A DNA stretch of 64,000 nucleotides from Dyella sp. A6 (lineage in GTDB: Bacteria > Pseudomonadota > Gammaproteobacteria > Xanthomonadales > Rhodanobacteraceae), in assembly GCF_036320485.1 (NCBI RefSeq), contig NZ_CP132911.1, positions 2,790,001 through 2,854,000 on the forward strand. The letters are read 5' to 3'. Positions 17,777 to 29,149 of this stretch are shown piece after piece; the first letter of the stretch is position 1, and every line of letters starts with the position of its first letter. Position numbers and translations under genes: made by a program. The notes under the pieces are model-generated. The model saw only the letters and a list, made by a program, of their open reading frames with translations, did not search any database and was not told where the DNA came from.

Positions 17777-18913
17777 TTACTTCGAGCTGCCGCCGGGCAG
17801 CCGCGTGAACACATCGCGGCCGAACACCGGCACGCTCTTCGCGCCGGCATAACCAAGGTAAGGCAGGCCGAACCAGTGCTCGATGCTGCGCAGGGTGGAG
17901 TAATGGTTGTACGGATGGCTGGACACGGTGCCCGGCCGGATGAACGGCGACAGCATCACTGCACCGATACGACCGCCGCCGGGTCCGTACTGACCGGGCG
18001 TCGGACCACCCGGCAGACCCTTTTCGCCACAGCAGGCCCGCGCGTCGGTGCCCTCGTCGAAGGTGATGATCAACAGGCCGTCCTTGCGGAAGGCGGGCGA
18101 GGCGGTGATCCGCGGCACCCAGGTGCGCAGGAACTTGTCGGCCGAGACCAGCCCGCCGGGCTCGCCGTTGCGGCAGGGCGCATCGTGACCGTCATGGCAC
18201 AGGTCGGGGGTGATGAAAGCGAAGTTGGGCGTGGTCGCCACCGTCTGCAGGTCCTTCGTCATGTCGGCCAGCGGCACCACATGCGCATCGCAGTAGGCCT
18301 GGTCGTCGATGATCGAATGGAAGTAGACGAACGGGTCGTGCTTGTCGGCGTAGCGGTCCTTCACCGTCTCGAAGCGGGTGTCGTCATGGCTACCGATGGC
18401 CACATGCCCACACTGCGCCGCCTCGCGCGACGGGTCGCTGCCCATGCTCTCCATGTAACCCTTCCAGGACAGGCCCGCCGCATGCAGCTGATCGGCCACC
18501 GTCTTCACCTGGGTCGGAAAAATGCAGCCTTGCCCGGCCAGCTGTCCGTTGGCATCGAGCTTGCCGGTGGTCGGCTTGAATTCCTCGTAGCGTCCGCAGT
18601 CTTTCTGGGTGGCGGGGTTGGGCGCCTGGCCGCTGATCAGCGAGATGTAGTTGTCCAGGCTGTAATGGCCGGTCGCGTAGTACTGGGTCAGCAGCGCGCC
18701 CTGCTTCGGCAGCACGTGCGCCAGGTAGGGCGCCAGCGATTTCGCGCCGAAGGTGACCTTGTAGGGCTCGTTCTCCAGCACGATCAGGAACACATGGCGC
18801 ACCGGCGCCACTACGGCCTTGGCCGGTGCGGCGGCCAGCGGGGCGGACATGGCCAGGGCCGGCAGCAACAGCGCCGCGGCACAGCGCCACAAAGAAAACG
18901 CAAGCGACTTCAT
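17777..18913 (-). CDS. Secreted phosphoesterase (acid phosphatase/phospholipase C superfamily)
   Basis: A 378-residue exported protein of the PF04185-type phosphoesterase family, which includes AcpA and SapM-like acid phosphatases. A signal peptide spans residues 1-28. The N-terminal metal/nucleophile region reads HVFLIVLENEPY, with later family landmarks ATGHYSLDNYISLISG, FITPDLCHDGHD and IITFDEGTD. The last two carry the Asp/His residues expected for metal binding. Several cysteines suggest disulphides. The ATG at 18913 has GGAG 10 nt upstream. It is convergent with the siderophore receptor. It probably scavenges phosphate from organic esters; the exact substrate is unknown. Confidence 0.85.
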   Translation of the reverse strand: MKSLAFSLWRCAAALLLPALAMSAPLAAAPAKAVVAPVRHVFLIVLENEPYKVTFGAKSLAPYLAHVLPKQGALLTQYYATGHYSLDNYISLISGQAPNPATQKDCGRYEEFKPTTGKLDANGQLAGQGCIFPTQVKTVADQLHAAGLSWKGYMESMGSDPSREAAQCGHVAIGSHDDTRFETVKDRYADKHDPFVYFHSIIDDQAYCDAHVVPLADMTKDLQTVATTPNFAFITPDLCHDGHDAPCRNGEPGGLVSADKFLRTWVPRITASPAFRKDGLLIITFDEGTDARACCGEKGLPGGPTPGQYGPGGGRIGAVMLSPFIRPGTVSSHPYNHYSTLRSIEHWFGLPYLGYAGAKSVPVFGRDVFTRLPGGSSK

Positions 18914-19041
18914 GGGGAACTCCTGCAGGGTTTGCCGGGGAACGGGACCGCGTGAGGAACCGTACGGTCGCGAACAGACTGCTATGGCCAACAGCCGACG
19001 CGTAGAATGGCTGTTTGCTCCGACAAGTTTGACATACCACC

Positions 19042-20424
<1,383 letters not shown>

Positions 20425-20431
20425 GGCACCG

Positions 20432-20450
20432 CCCGCCCCGGTGGGGCGGG
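20432..20450. terminator. GC hairpin after sdaA
   Basis: CCCGCCCC and GGGGCGGG pair with a 3-nt loop, 8 bp after the sdaA stop and 8 bp from the converging kinase stop. The following bases are TTCC rather than a T-run, so termination would be imperfect or assisted. Confidence 0.4.
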
Positions 20451-20457
20451 TTCCGGA

Positions 20458-21741
20458 TCAGCCGAACACGATGCTGGCGATCGCGCCGTTGGTCTCGGCG
20501 CGCGGCCGCATCGACACGTTCCAGCCATACAGGTCGCACAACCGGCGCACGATCGCCAGTCCCAGCCCGGCGCCGCTGCCGCCCGCGCCTTCACCGCGCA
20601 CACCTCGCTGGAACAGGCGCTCGGCGTCCTCGGGCTTGATCCCGGGGCCGGTATCGATCACCTCGATGCGGTTGCCGTCCACCTCGACCTGCACTGTTCC
20701 CTCGAGCGTGTACTTGATCGCATTGCCGATCAGGTTGGTCAGTGCCACCGACAATACCGACGCCGGCGCGTTGACGCTCACCGGTTGCCTGATCTCCAGG
20801 CCGATCTCGACCGGCTTGCCGCGCAGCTGCGGACGCTGACTCTCGATCACATCGGCGGCCACCTTGCCCACGTCGGTGGTCTCGCCGCGGGTCGGCCCGC
20901 GCCGCTCGGCGCGCGACAGCAGCAGCAACGCCTCAATCAGCTCGGTGGCCTGGCGCGAGGCACGTTCGATGCGGTTGAGACGTTCGCGCAGCTTGTCGGT
21001 GAGATCGGGCGACCCCTGCAGCAGTTCCGTGGTGCTGGAGATCACCGCCAGCGGCGTACGCAGTTCGTGGCTCACGTCGGAGTTGAACTCGCGATCGCGC
21101 TCGACCATCGCGGTAAGCCGCGCGGCATATTCGTCAAGCGCCAGTGCCAGCTCGCCAACCTCGTCGTCGGCAAAGTTGTCGGCCAGCGGCTCGGCCTTGC
21201 CGGCCTTGCGGAAATCGCGCAGCCGCTGCGCCAGCTGGGTCACCGGCTTCAATACCTTGCGCGACAGCCACAGGCCGATCGCCAGCGAGAGCAGACTGAA
21301 CAACACCACCGAAGCTACCAGCGAAGTGATCAGCTGGCGCTTGCTGAGGTCTTCGCGATCGATGTCGTAGCTGAGAAACGCTATCAGACCGTACTTGCGG
21401 CTGACTGCCAACTTGTAGTGGCGACGACGGCCCTGCGCATCCACGTCATGCATGTCGTAGACGCCAGTACCCAGGTTCTGCCAAGCCAGCGGCGCCTTGT
21501 AGATGGTTCGATCGCTGTAGAGCCAGGCGGAGATGAGCTGCGACTGCAACGGCTGGTCGGGATGCTCATGCTTGTTCTCCACCGCCTGATCGACGTCGTT
21601 CTGTAACGCCGACACCACCAGCTGGTCCTCGACCTTGGCGCGCACGTAAAGCGAAGCCACGGCGAACAGCGCGCTGAGGCCGAAACCGAACAGCGCGAAC
21701 GAGACGACCAGCCGATACCGCAGCTTACGCCTGGACTGCAT
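20458..21741 (-). CDS. Sensor histidine kinase, partner of OmpR-family regulator
   Basis: A 427-residue inner-membrane kinase. It has a transmembrane helix near residues 11-32, a periplasmic sensor of about 110 residues, a second helix near 135-157 and a HAMP-like linker. The H-box SDVSHELRTPL carries phospho-His at residue 225, followed by an HATPase with GAGLGLAIVRR. Its start overlaps the upstream response-regulator gene by 17 bp, so the two are co-expressed. The small periplasmic domain resembles ColS/PmrB-type envelope sensors, but the signal is not identifiable from sequence. Confidence 0.93.
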   Translation of the reverse strand: MQSRRKLRYRLVVSFALFGFGLSALFAVASLYVRAKVEDQLVVSALQNDVDQAVENKHEHPDQPLQSQLISAWLYSDRTIYKAPLAWQNLGTGVYDMHDVDAQGRRRHYKLAVSRKYGLIAFLSYDIDREDLSKRQLITSLVASVVLFSLLSLAIGLWLSRKVLKPVTQLAQRLRDFRKAGKAEPLADNFADDEVGELALALDEYAARLTAMVERDREFNSDVSHELRTPLAVISSTTELLQGSPDLTDKLRERLNRIERASRQATELIEALLLLSRAERRGPTRGETTDVGKVAADVIESQRPQLRGKPVEIGLEIRQPVSVNAPASVLSVALTNLIGNAIKYTLEGTVQVEVDGNRIEVIDTGPGIKPEDAERLFQRGVRGEGAGGSGAGLGLAIVRRLCDLYGWNVSMRPRAETNGAIASIVFG

Positions 21742-22411
21742 CCGGATCGACCATGCGGTAACCGATGCCGTGTCGGGTGTGGATCAGCGGCTTCTCGAAC
21801 GGCTTGTCGATGGCCGCGCGCAGGCCGTGGATGTGTACCCGCAGGGAGTCGCTGTCGGGCAGCTCCTCGCCCCACACTTTCTGCTCCAGGTCCTGCCGGG
21901 TCACCACCGAGGGGCTGGCTTCCATCAGTGCCTGCAGCAGCTTCAGGCCGATCGGGTTGAGCTGGATCGACTTGCCGTCGCGGGTGACGGTGAGCGTGTC
22001 GAGGTTGTAGGTGAGATCGGCCACCTTGAGCACGCGGCTCTGCGGTCCCTTGCCGCGACGCGCCAGTACTTCCAGCCGCGCGGCGAGTTCCTGCAGCGCG
22101 AACGGCTTGGTCATGTAGTCGTCGGCGCCGGATTCGAAACCGGTGAGCTTCTGCTCCAGCGCATCGCGCGCGGTCAGCATCAGGATCGGGGTCTGCTTGT
22201 GCGCTTCGTGCCGTAGCTTGCGCGCCACGTCCAGACCATCCATGCCGGGCAGGGTCAGATCAAGCACGATCACGTCGAAATCGTGCACCACGGCCAGGTG
22301 CAGACCGGTCACGCCGTCGCCCGCGAAATCCACCACGTGGCCACGGTCCTCCAGATAATCGCCGATGTTGGTCGCGATATCGCTGTTGTCTTCAATTACC
22401 AGTACGCGCAT
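21725..22411 (-). CDS. OmpR/PhoB-family response regulator
   Basis: A 228-residue DNA-binding regulator. The receiver has acidic pocket ED near residues 7-8, phospho-Asp at residue 51 (VLDLTLPGMDG) and a conserved lysine in DDYMTKPF. A winged-helix output follows, ending RVHIHGLRAAID and THRHGIGYR-like (HTRHGIGYRM). The ATG at 22411, with GCGGAG upstream, starts directly at the receiver; longer upstream frames add unconserved residues. It is paired with the kinase just downstream. The overall sequence resembles the ColR group common in xanthomonads, but orthology needs a tree. Confidence 0.94.
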   Translation of the reverse strand: MRVLVIEDNSDIATNIGDYLEDRGHVVDFAGDGVTGLHLAVVHDFDVIVLDLTLPGMDGLDVARKLRHEAHKQTPILMLTARDALEQKLTGFESGADDYMTKPFALQELAARLEVLARRGKGPQSRVLKVADLTYNLDTLTVTRDGKSIQLNPIGLKLLQALMEASPSVVTRQDLEQKVWGEELPDSDSLRVHIHGLRAAIDKPFEKPLIHTRHGIGYRMVDPDAVQA

Positions 22412-22758
22412 GCGTCGCTCCGCTACGCTGCCGGCCACGGGCCAGCGGAGCCTAAAGCTTAAAGGGGGAAGGCCGCCGACGTAAGCGGCAAAGCTGAATC
22501 GTGCCGTCGAAACGCTTCCAGAACCGCCTCGGCGAGGGCGCACAGGCAACAAAAAGCCCGGACATAGGGCCAACTGGCCATATTGCCCGGGCTGAAGCTA
22601 CGTGCCCCGATACCATCGCCCGCTGCCACCTTGACCTTGCGGTTGAAGTGCCAAGCAAAAACAACAGTGTGGCCTTTATAGGGGGCCATCGGTTATGCGG
22701 TGGTTAACCGCCATGTGCCAGGCGTCACGGTGTTCACATTGCGGCCGTACGACGGCCC
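22412..22758. other. 347-bp gap between response regulator and rimK
   Basis: No convincing protein gene is present. On the minus strand it is the 3' region of rimK: a short hairpin (GGCCGT/ACGGCC) lies just after the rimK stop, an imperfect GCGGT/ACCGC inverted repeat follows, then the strong terminator at 22551-22593. The remaining part to 22412 should contain the response-regulator promoter, but I find no good -35/-10 pair. Small open frames here lack a Shine-Dalgarno and family features. A small RNA ending at the terminator is possible. Confidence 0.4.
22551..22593 (-). terminator. Rho-independent terminator (rimK 3' region or small RNA)
   Basis: On the minus strand AGCCCGG pairs with CCGGGCT. 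Inside is a second stem (ATA-GGCC with GGCC-TAT, loop AGTT), followed by TTTTT. It lies about 165 nt beyond the rimK stop, further than usual, so it may end a long 3' UTR or an independent small RNA. Confidence 0.75.
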
Positions 22759-23637
22759 CTAATCGCACGCGTGTTGTTCCAGATGCTGGATGATGCACGT
22801 GGATACGTCCACGCCCGTGGCCGCCTCGATGCCTTCGAGCCCAGGCGAAGCGTTCACTTCCAGCACCAGCGGGCCGCGCGCGGAGCGCAGCAGGTCCACA
22901 CCGGCGATGCCCAGTCCCAGCGCGCCGGCCGCACGCACCGCGAGCTGCCTTTCCTGTTCGCTGAGTTCGACCGCATGGGCGGTACCGCCGCGATGCAGGT
23001 TGGCGCGGAACTCGCCGGCGCTGGCCTCACGCTCCATCGCCGCCACCACTTCGTTGCCGACGACAAAACAGCGCAGGTCGCAGCCCTTGGCTTCGCCGAT
23101 GAATTCCTGCACCAGGAAATTGGCATAGAGGCCGCGAAAGGCTTCGACCACGCTCTGCGACGCGCTGCGCTTCTCCGCCAGCACCACGCCGGTACCCTGA
23201 CTGCCTTCGTTCAACTTGATCACATGCGGCGGGTCGCCCAGCATCGCCAGCACGTCGTCGGTATCGTCCGGGTTGTCGCCGAACACGGTCACCGGCATAT
23301 CCAGCCCCTGTGCGGCCAGCATCTGCAGGCAGCGCAGCTTGTCACGTGCCCGCAGCACCGCATCGGAGGAGTTGGGCGTGTACGCCCCCATCATCTCCAT
23401 CTGGCGCAACACCGCGGTGCCGTAGAACGTGGTGTTGGTACCGATGCGCGGGATCACCGCATCGATGTCACGCAGCGGCTTGCCCTTGTAGCGCATCTGC
23501 ACCGCACCTGGCGCGATGCGCATGTAGCAACGCAGGGGGTCGAGTACGCGCACCACGTGGTCGCGGGCACGCGCCGCCTCCACCAGCCGGCGAGTGGAGT
23601 ACAGCCGTGCATTGCGCGAGAGGATGGCGATCTTCAT
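22759..23637 (-). CDS. rimK: RimK family alpha-L-glutamate ligase
   Basis: A 292-residue ATP-grasp ligase. E. coli RimK adds glutamate residues to the C-terminus of ribosomal protein S6. Seen here: N-terminal MKIAILSRN, the pre-ATP-grasp segment [11 protein letters not shown], the ATP-binding lysine/glycine loop [10 protein letters not shown], and metal-binding [15 protein letters not shown] near the C-terminus. Length matches E. coli RimK. It appears monocistronic, with a distant terminator at 22551-22593. Other RimK-fold ligases exist, so S6 as substrate is inferred. Confidence 0.92.
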   Translation of the reverse strand: MKIAILSRNARLYSTRRLVEAARARDHVVRVLDPLRCYMRIAPGAVQMRYKGKPLRDIDAVIPRIGTNTTFYGTAVLRQMEMMGAYTPNSSDAVLRARDKLRCLQMLAAQGLDMPVTVFGDNPDDTDDVLAMLGDPPHVIKLNEGSQGTGVVLAEKRSASQSVVEAFRGLYANFLVQEFIGEAKGCDLRCFVVGNEVVAAMEREASAGEFRANLHRGGTAHAVELSEQERQLAVRAAGALGLGIAGVDLLRSARGPLVLEVNASPGLEGIEAATGVDVSTCIIQHLEQHACD

Positions 23638-23826
23638 AAGGGGTCCGCATGAATGCCGCCACGCACCGACCGCGGCCAGCCACGGCGCCGGATGGCGTCG
23701 AATCGTTGGGAATGCTTCGGAAAATGTCGGCCGATGGCACGGCTGATGGTCACCTTCATCGACACGCGCCCACGGGTCGTAACATCGAAAGCCGGTTGCC
23801 GGTGACTGCCCTGAGCGGGCGGAAGA

Positions 23827-23900
23827 TGGAGCGGGCGATGGGAATCGAACCCACGTCAGTAGCTTGGGAAGCTACAGCTCTACCATTGAGCTACGCCCGC
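23827..23900 (-). tRNA. tRNA-Gly (anticodon CCC)
   Basis: 74 nt including an encoded CCA. The acceptor stem GCGGGCG (23900 side) pairs with CGCCCGC, with discriminator T. The D arm contains TAGCTCAATGGTAGAGC, the anticodon stem GTAGC/GCTAC encloses TTCCCAA giving anticodon CCC, and the T arm contains GTGGGTTCGATTCCCAT. All stems close by inspection. It stands alone, without a tRNA cluster. Confidence 0.97.
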
Positions 23901-24131
23901 GCCGCCGGCGGATGGTAACCCGGGATCGTTGCGTTTTGGAATCCCGCCGTGCCGCCGCCACCGGCGCGCAGGCACCTGAACTGCGATGGTCGCCCGCGTG
24001 AATCGCCGTTGGCCAGCCTCACCGATCACTAAGTATTGGCCAGTTACAGTGTCATCGCGAGGACCGATCGCACGTTCTCGCGACCACGGTACCCAAGGAC
24101 GTGATCCCCATGCGCCCACACGGAGGATGCC

Positions 24132-26180
24132 ATGCGTAGGTCTTTCGTCTTGCCCGTCTTGCCGCGCTTCCGCGTTGCGGCACTTCTATTCCTGCTGATC
24201 GCCAGCCTGACCGGCACTGCCATGGCCCAGACCGGCGGCAATGGCACCGGCGACCCGCCCGCACGTGCCGCAAGGCTGTCTTATCTGGCCGGCGAGGTCG
24301 GACTGCTACCGGCAGGCAGCCAGAATGACTGGCGCCAGGTGGACATCAATCGCCCGCTGACCGACGGTGACCGGCTCAGCAGCACCCCCGGCGCACGGGC
24401 CGAACTGGAACTCGGCGGCGCCGCCTTGCGCATCGGCGGCGACACCCGCCTCGGCGTACTCGTGCTGGATGCCCAGCTCGGCCAGTTCAAGCTGACCCGG
24501 GGCACGCTGGAGCTCAGCGTGCGCCAGCTGGCCAGTGGACAGAGCTATGAAGTGGACACGCCCACCATCGCGCTGGTGATCGATCGACCCGGTCGCTTCC
24601 GCGTGGATGTCCGTCCGGATGGCAGTGCCACCCGGGTTACCGCCTTCGACGGCAACGCCGAGGTCTATGGGGTGGATGGTGCCCGGCAGGACATTCTTGC
24701 CGGCCGCAGCTACCGCTTCGAGGATGCCTCACTCGATCGCATGCTGATCAGCTACATCGCAGGCGGCGATGCCTTCGATGCGTGGTGTCAGGACCGGGAT
24801 CGGCGTTACACCGACTCGATGGCTTCGCAGTACGTTCCGGCCGGCATGGTCGGTGCCGAGGACCTGGACAACTACGGCAGTTGGGTCGACGAACCCGATT
24901 ACGGCGCCGTCTGGTTCCCGGCACAGGTCGCCGCCGGCTGGGCACCCTACCGTTTCGGCCACTGGGCATGGATCCAGCCATGGGGCTGGACCTGGGTGGA
25001 CGACGCGCCATGGGGTTTCGCACCGTTCCACTACGGCCGCTGGGCGTTCATCCGCGGTGCCTGGGGCTGGCTGCCGGGAACCTATTTCGGGCCCCCGGTG
25101 TACGCACCAGCCCTGGTCGCTTTCGTCGGCGGCCGGCACTGGGACGTGTCACTGAGCCTGGGCGGTCCGATCGGCTGGTTCCCGCTGGGACCACGCGACA
25201 TCTTCAATCCGTGGTACCACGCCAGCAGACGCTATTACGACCGGCTCAACCGGCAGGACCTGGACCACCACAGGGATCACGACCGACGCGACCGACGCGA
25301 TATCGACGCACGCATCGCCCGCCACTACGACGCCTACCGCCGCGGTCGTGTGCAGGCGATCGACGCCGGAACGCATGGTTTTCATCCGCGCGGATTCAGT
25401 GCCGTACCGGCCCGCAACTTTGCCGCTGCGCACGACGTGCATCACCACCTTCTGCAGGTGGACCCGCAACGGCTTGCCGATGCCCGACCAAGCCTGCACG
25501 GTCCAGCGCACAGACCGCAGGCCGACCCGGCACGTCGGTACGGTCCCCGCCTGCACGCACTGCCCACCGATGGCCTGCATCGCCCGGTGGTGATGCGGCA
25601 TATCCCGACTGACGGCCGGTTCCAGCGCGTCACCTGGCATGCGCCGGCCCGGCCACGCAGCTTCGCATCGACGCGACCGGCAATTCGCGCCCCCGTGCGG
25701 CCCGATGTCCGCTACGGGTCGCCCGCGATGCAGCGTGGCCAGCAGAATGCAGCGGTCCGCGACGAGATGCGTCCGGGCGTCAGCTTCATCAGTCGGGGGT
25801 CGGAACCCGGCCGTCCGACCGGACGCTTCAACGGCGGCCTTCCGCAGGTACCGCATCTGGAACCGCTGCGATCGCAAACTGCACGCAGCCCCATTTCCCG
25901 CCCCGTATCCAGGCCCGTCGCCACCGCCCCACGGCCGGCCGAGGTCCGCTTCGAGCCGGTGCGTCGGGCACCGCCGGCGGTCTTCCAGTCGCACATGGTG
26001 TCGCCGCGCGGCAATGGCTACGTCGCGCATCGGACCGAACAGGCTTATCGCCCGCCGGCATTCCGGCCGCCGCCGCGCGTCATGATGGAGCACCGGCAGG
26101 CACCCCGTGCACAAGCCCAACGCGCGCAGCCGCAGCGCAGGGCCCCGCCACCCTGGCACGGCAACGACCATCGGCACTGA
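24132..26180 (+). CDS. Secreted FecR-domain protein with tryptophan-rich (DUF6600-like) repeat region
   Basis: A 682-residue exported protein of unknown role. The signal peptide ends near TAMAQ (residue 36). A FecR-type beta domain covers about residues 45-200. Residues about 240-340 are very rich in Trp, Tyr and Gly with repeated GxWxW-type units ([15 protein letters not shown]), as in DUF6600 proteins. The C-terminal 300 residues are low-complexity Arg/Pro/His/Gln and probably disordered. A GGAGGA precedes the ATG. No sigma factor or TonB receptor is adjacent, so it is unlikely to be a classical FecR anti-sigma regulator. Confidence 0.85.
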   Translation: MRRSFVLPVLPRFRVAALLFLLIASLTGTAMAQTGGNGTGDPPARAARLSYLAGEVGLLPAGSQNDWRQVDINRPLTDGDRLSSTPGARAELELGGAALRIGGDTRLGVLVLDAQLGQFKLTRGTLELSVRQLASGQSYEVDTPTIALVIDRPGRFRVDVRPDGSATRVTAFDGNAEVYGVDGARQDILAGRSYRFEDASLDRMLISYIAGGDAFDAWCQDRDRRYTDSMASQYVPAGMVGAEDLDNYGSWVDEPDYGAVWFPAQVAAGWAPYRFGHWAWIQPWGWTWVDDAPWGFAPFHYGRWAFIRGAWGWLPGTYFGPPVYAPALVAFVGGRHWDVSLSLGGPIGWFPLGPRDIFNPWYHASRRYYDRLNRQDLDHHRDHDRRDRRDIDARIARHYDAYRRGRVQAIDAGTHGFHPRGFSAVPARNFAAAHDVHHHLLQVDPQRLADARPSLHGPAHRPQADPARRYGPRLHALPTDGLHRPVVMRHIPTDGRFQRVTWHAPARPRSFASTRPAIRAPVRPDVRYGSPAMQRGQQNAAVRDEMRPGVSFISRGSEPGRPTGRFNGGLPQVPHLEPLRSQTARSPISRPVSRPVATAPRPAEVRFEPVRRAPPAVFQSHMVSPRGNGYVAHRTEQAYRPPAFRPPPRVMMEHRQAPRAQAQRAQPQRRAPPPWHGNDHRH

Positions 26181-26376
26181 CCTTGCCGGTTACAATGCGC
26201 CGGCACGCACGCGTCCGGCGCCTTCGGCCCGATCCGTCGCCAGGCTGCCCATTGCCGTCCGTTGCAGCACCGCCGACGAGGCATCGCCGCACGCGACCGT
26301 TACACTTGTCGCCACTTCCCGATCTACGCACGCCGTCCCCGCTCGACCCGGGCATGGCCCGACCGCAGCACACGCC

Positions 26377-27072
26377 ATGACCGACCATGACAGTTCCGCA
26401 CATCCACGCCGCATCCGCAGCTTCGTCCTGCGCGAAGGGCGCATGACACCGGCCCAGCAACGCGCCTTCGACGCCCACTGGGCCCGCTACGGCATCGACT
26501 ACAGCGGTACCGCGCAGGACTACGCGGCACGTTTCGGCCGCACGGCGCCCGTCGTCCTGGAGATCGGTTTCGGCAACGGCGAGGCACTGGCCTGGGCCAG
26601 CGAGCACGACCCCGCCCGCGATTACATCGGGGTCGAAGTCCATGGCCCCGGCGTGGGCCGACTGATGAACGCACTGGCTGCGCGTGATGCCGGCAACGTG
26701 CGGATCTACAAGCACGACGCCGTCGAGGTGCTGCAACACGAGATCGCTGCGGGCACCCTGGCCGAAGCCCGCATCTGGTTTCCCGACCCCTGGCACAAGA
26801 AGCGCCACAACAAGCGGCGCATCGTGCAAGCGGAATTCGTCGCCCTGCTGGCCTCGCGCATGGCGCCCGACGGGCTGCTGCACCTGGCCACGGACTGGCA
26901 GCCCTACGCCGAACACATGCTCGAAGTGATGGAAGCGGCGCCGGACTGGCGCAATGCCATCGCCGCCGGCAGTTACGCGGAAAAGCCCGACTGGCGCATC
27001 GAAACCCACTTCGAGCGCCGCGGCCTCAAGCTCGGGCACGGCGTGTGGGACCTGCTCTACCACCGGACCTGA
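26377..27072 (+). CDS. trmB: tRNA (guanine-46-N7)-methyltransferase
   Basis: SAM-dependent enzyme that makes m7G46 in the tRNA variable loop, 231 residues. The SAM-binding motif is [12 protein letters not shown], followed by the acidic strand [12 protein letters not shown], and the family signature [15 protein letters not shown] lies in the second half. The frame is open far upstream, but the ATG at 26377 matches the family N-terminus ([14 protein letters not shown]). It follows the FecR-domain gene by 196 bp, a gap in which I see no other gene. Confidence 0.96.
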   Translation: MTDHDSSAHPRRIRSFVLREGRMTPAQQRAFDAHWARYGIDYSGTAQDYAARFGRTAPVVLEIGFGNGEALAWASEHDPARDYIGVEVHGPGVGRLMNALAARDAGNVRIYKHDAVEVLQHEIAAGTLAEARIWFPDPWHKKRHNKRRIVQAEFVALLASRMAPDGLLHLATDWQPYAEHMLEVMEAAPDWRNAIAAGSYAEKPDWRIETHFERRGLKLGHGVWDLLYHRT

Positions 27073-27138
27073 CCCGGCTCGCGCACAAAAAATGGCGGCA
27101 AATACGTCACGGTTCACCAGTCCTTGCATCTGGCCGCT

Positions 27139-27144
27139 TATACT
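27139..27144 (+). promoter_or_regulatory. Candidate -10 box before the SLC13-type permease gene
   Basis: TATACT matches the sigma-70 -10 consensus at 5 of 6 positions, in the 166-bp gap after trmB. No good -35 stands 16-18 bp upstream, so this is tentative. It would give a leader of about 90 nt. Confidence 0.35.
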
Positions 27145-27238
27145 TGCGCCCCAAACGGGGACCTGACTGCCGCAGCGTGACTGATCCACTGCACATCCGC
27201 ATCGAGCCTGACCACGCATCCTGCCGGGACGACCGCTA

Positions 27239-29080
27239 GTGGGACTGTCGCTCACGCCCGACATGGTGCTTGTGCTTGGGCTGGTGCTCTTCACCATGCT
27301 CATGCTGGTGCTGGAGTGGATCCGTGCCGACATGGTCGCCCTGCTGGTGGTCGTCGCCATCGGCCTGACCGGCCTGATTCCCGCCGACCGCGTGTTCAAC
27401 GGCTTCGCCGGCAATGCGGTGATCGCGATCATCGCCATCATGATCATGGGCGAAGGGCTGGACCGGGCCGGCGTGCTCAACCTGACCGCGCAGTTCGTGA
27501 TGCGCATGGCGCGCGGCAAGGAGTCGCGCCTGGGCGTGGTGATCAACTCGGTCACCAGCTTGTTCAGCGCGGTCATTCCCAGCCAGGCGCTCGCCGCGCT
27601 GATGATCCCGGTAACCAGCCGCCTGTCCGCCCGTACCGGCGTGCCGATCTCGCGGCTGCTGCTGCCGATGGCGTTCTGCATCCTCACCGCGACGAACACC
27701 ACGCTGATCGCGAACTCGCCGTTGATCATGCTGAACGACCTGATCGCCAGCGCCAACAACAACCTGCCGCCGGGGGCGCAGACGATCCCGAAATTCGGCC
27801 TGTTCAGCGTGACCCCGGTGGGTATCCTGCTGGCCATCGTGGGCGTGGTGTTTTTCCGCCTGTTCACCCACAAGCTGCTGCCCGACCGCGAGGACAGCCG
27901 GCAGAAGGTGACGCCCGGCCGCACCGAAAGCTACTTCGCCGAAACCTACGGCATCGTCGGCGAAACCGCCGAGCTGACGGTCACCGCCGAGAGCCCGCTG
28001 GTCGGCATGAGCATCGGCGAGGCCGAGCGGCTGCACGGCGCACCGCTGATCCTGGCGATAAAGAGCGGCAACGAGGCCCGCATGGCCCCGCCGATCGACC
28101 AGGTGATCTGGGTCGGCTCGGTGCTCGGCGTACTGGGTCCGCGCGAACAACTGGGCCAGTTCGCCAACAACCAGTTGTGCCGCTTGTCGCCGCGCATGCG
28201 CCAGCTGGGCGAACAGTTCAATCCCAGCCGGGCCGGCATTTCCGAGGCGGTGATCCCGCCCAATTCGCGCTGGATCAAGCAGTCCATCGGCGAGCTGCAC
28301 CTGCGCAAGCGCCACGGCATCTCGGTGCTGGCGGTGACCCGCGGCGACCATGTGTACCGGGACGATGTGCGTGCGGTCAGCCTGCGCGCCGGCGACACCA
28401 TGGTGCTGCACTCAAGCTGGCCGGATCTGGTCCAGGCATCGGAAGACCGCGACCTGGTGGTGGTCACCGACATCCCCCGCGAAGAACAGCGTCCCGGCAA
28501 GATCTGGCAGGCGGTGGGTTTCTTCCTGATGGCCAAGTGCCTGGCCCTGTTCACCAATCTGGACCTGTCGATCGCGATGATGTCCGGCGCCATCGGCATG
28601 CTGCTGTCCGGCGTGCTGAACATGGACGAGGCCTACAAGGCGATCAACTGGAAAACGATCTTCGTCACCGCCTGTCTGATTCCGCTGGGCTGGTCGATGG
28701 ACTCCACCGGCACGGCCGCCTGGGTCGCGCAGGAAGTCCTGGCACACATGGGTGGCGCGTCGCCGTGGGTGCTGCAGGCGGCACTGGCCGTGCTCACCCT
28801 GCTGTTCTCGCAGGTGATGTCCAACGTGGGCGCCACGGTGATGATGGTGCCGGTCGCGATCAGCGTGGCGGTGGCCACCGGCGGCAATCCCTCGGCCTAT
28901 GCGCTGATCGTCGCGGTGTCCTCGTCCAACACTTTCCTGATCAGCTCCGGCCACCCCGCCCTGATGATGGTGACCGGCCCTGGTGGCTACAACAGCAAAG
29001 ACTTCCTGCGTGCCGGCATCCCGCTGACCCTGGTCGTGCTGGTGATCACCCTGGTGGCGATCAACCTGATGTTCCACTGA
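27239..29080 (+). CDS. SLC13/DASS-type anion permease with TrkA-C (RCK_C) domains
   Basis: A 613-residue inner-membrane transporter with about 10-12 hydrophobic helices split by a soluble insert. Residues 1-195 carry the first permease half (FAGNAVIAIIAIMIMGEGLDRAG; ATNTTLIANSPLIML). About 235-400 hold two tandem RCK_C/TrkA-C modules (SPLVGMSIGEAERLHGAPLIL; GDTMVLHSSWPDL), and the second half ends in SSGHPALMMVTGPGGY. The family moves sulphate, di- or tricarboxylates with sodium; the substrate here is undetermined. The start is GTG at 27239; an ATG eight codons later is possible. No Shine-Dalgarno is evident. Confidence 0.88.
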   Translation: MGLSLTPDMVLVLGLVLFTMLMLVLEWIRADMVALLVVVAIGLTGLIPADRVFNGFAGNAVIAIIAIMIMGEGLDRAGVLNLTAQFVMRMARGKESRLGVVINSVTSLFSAVIPSQALAALMIPVTSRLSARTGVPISRLLLPMAFCILTATNTTLIANSPLIMLNDLIASANNNLPPGAQTIPKFGLFSVTPVGILLAIVGVVFFRLFTHKLLPDREDSRQKVTPGRTESYFAETYGIVGETAELTVTAESPLVGMSIGEAERLHGAPLILAIKSGNEARMAPPIDQVIWVGSVLGVLGPREQLGQFANNQLCRLSPRMRQLGEQFNPSRAGISEAVIPPNSRWIKQSIGELHLRKRHGISVLAVTRGDHVYRDDVRAVSLRAGDTMVLHSSWPDLVQASEDRDLVVVTDIPREEQRPGKIWQAVGFFLMAKCLALFTNLDLSIAMMSGAIGMLLSGVLNMDEAYKAINWKTIFVTACLIPLGWSMDSTGTAAWVAQEVLAHMGGASPWVLQAALAVLTLLFSQVMSNVGATVMMVPVAISVAVATGGNPSAYALIVAVSSSNTFLISSGHPALMMVTGPGGYNSKDFLRAGIPLTLVVLVITLVAINLMFH

Positions 29081-29149
29081 GCAATTCGACTGACACCCGG
29101 CACGGCGATCGACGTGGCAATGACTCCGCTTGCCGATCCGCAGCGGCAC

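Noticed and set aside
22459..22707. Small minus- and plus-strand open frames between rimK and the response regulator
   Set aside because: They run through the terminator hairpin, lack Shine-Dalgarno sequences and match no family.
23649..23918. 89-codon frame containing [16 protein letters not shown]
   Set aside because: This is translated antisense tRNA-Gly sequence, a well-known annotation artefact.
24132..26180. FecR anti-sigma regulator
   Set aside because: The protein is secreted with no cytoplasmic anti-sigma segment, and no ECF sigma or TonB receptor gene adjoins it.
26080..27924. 614-codon minus-strand frame spanning trmB and the permease start
   Set aside because: Crosses three real genes in the wrong strand and has no domain features.
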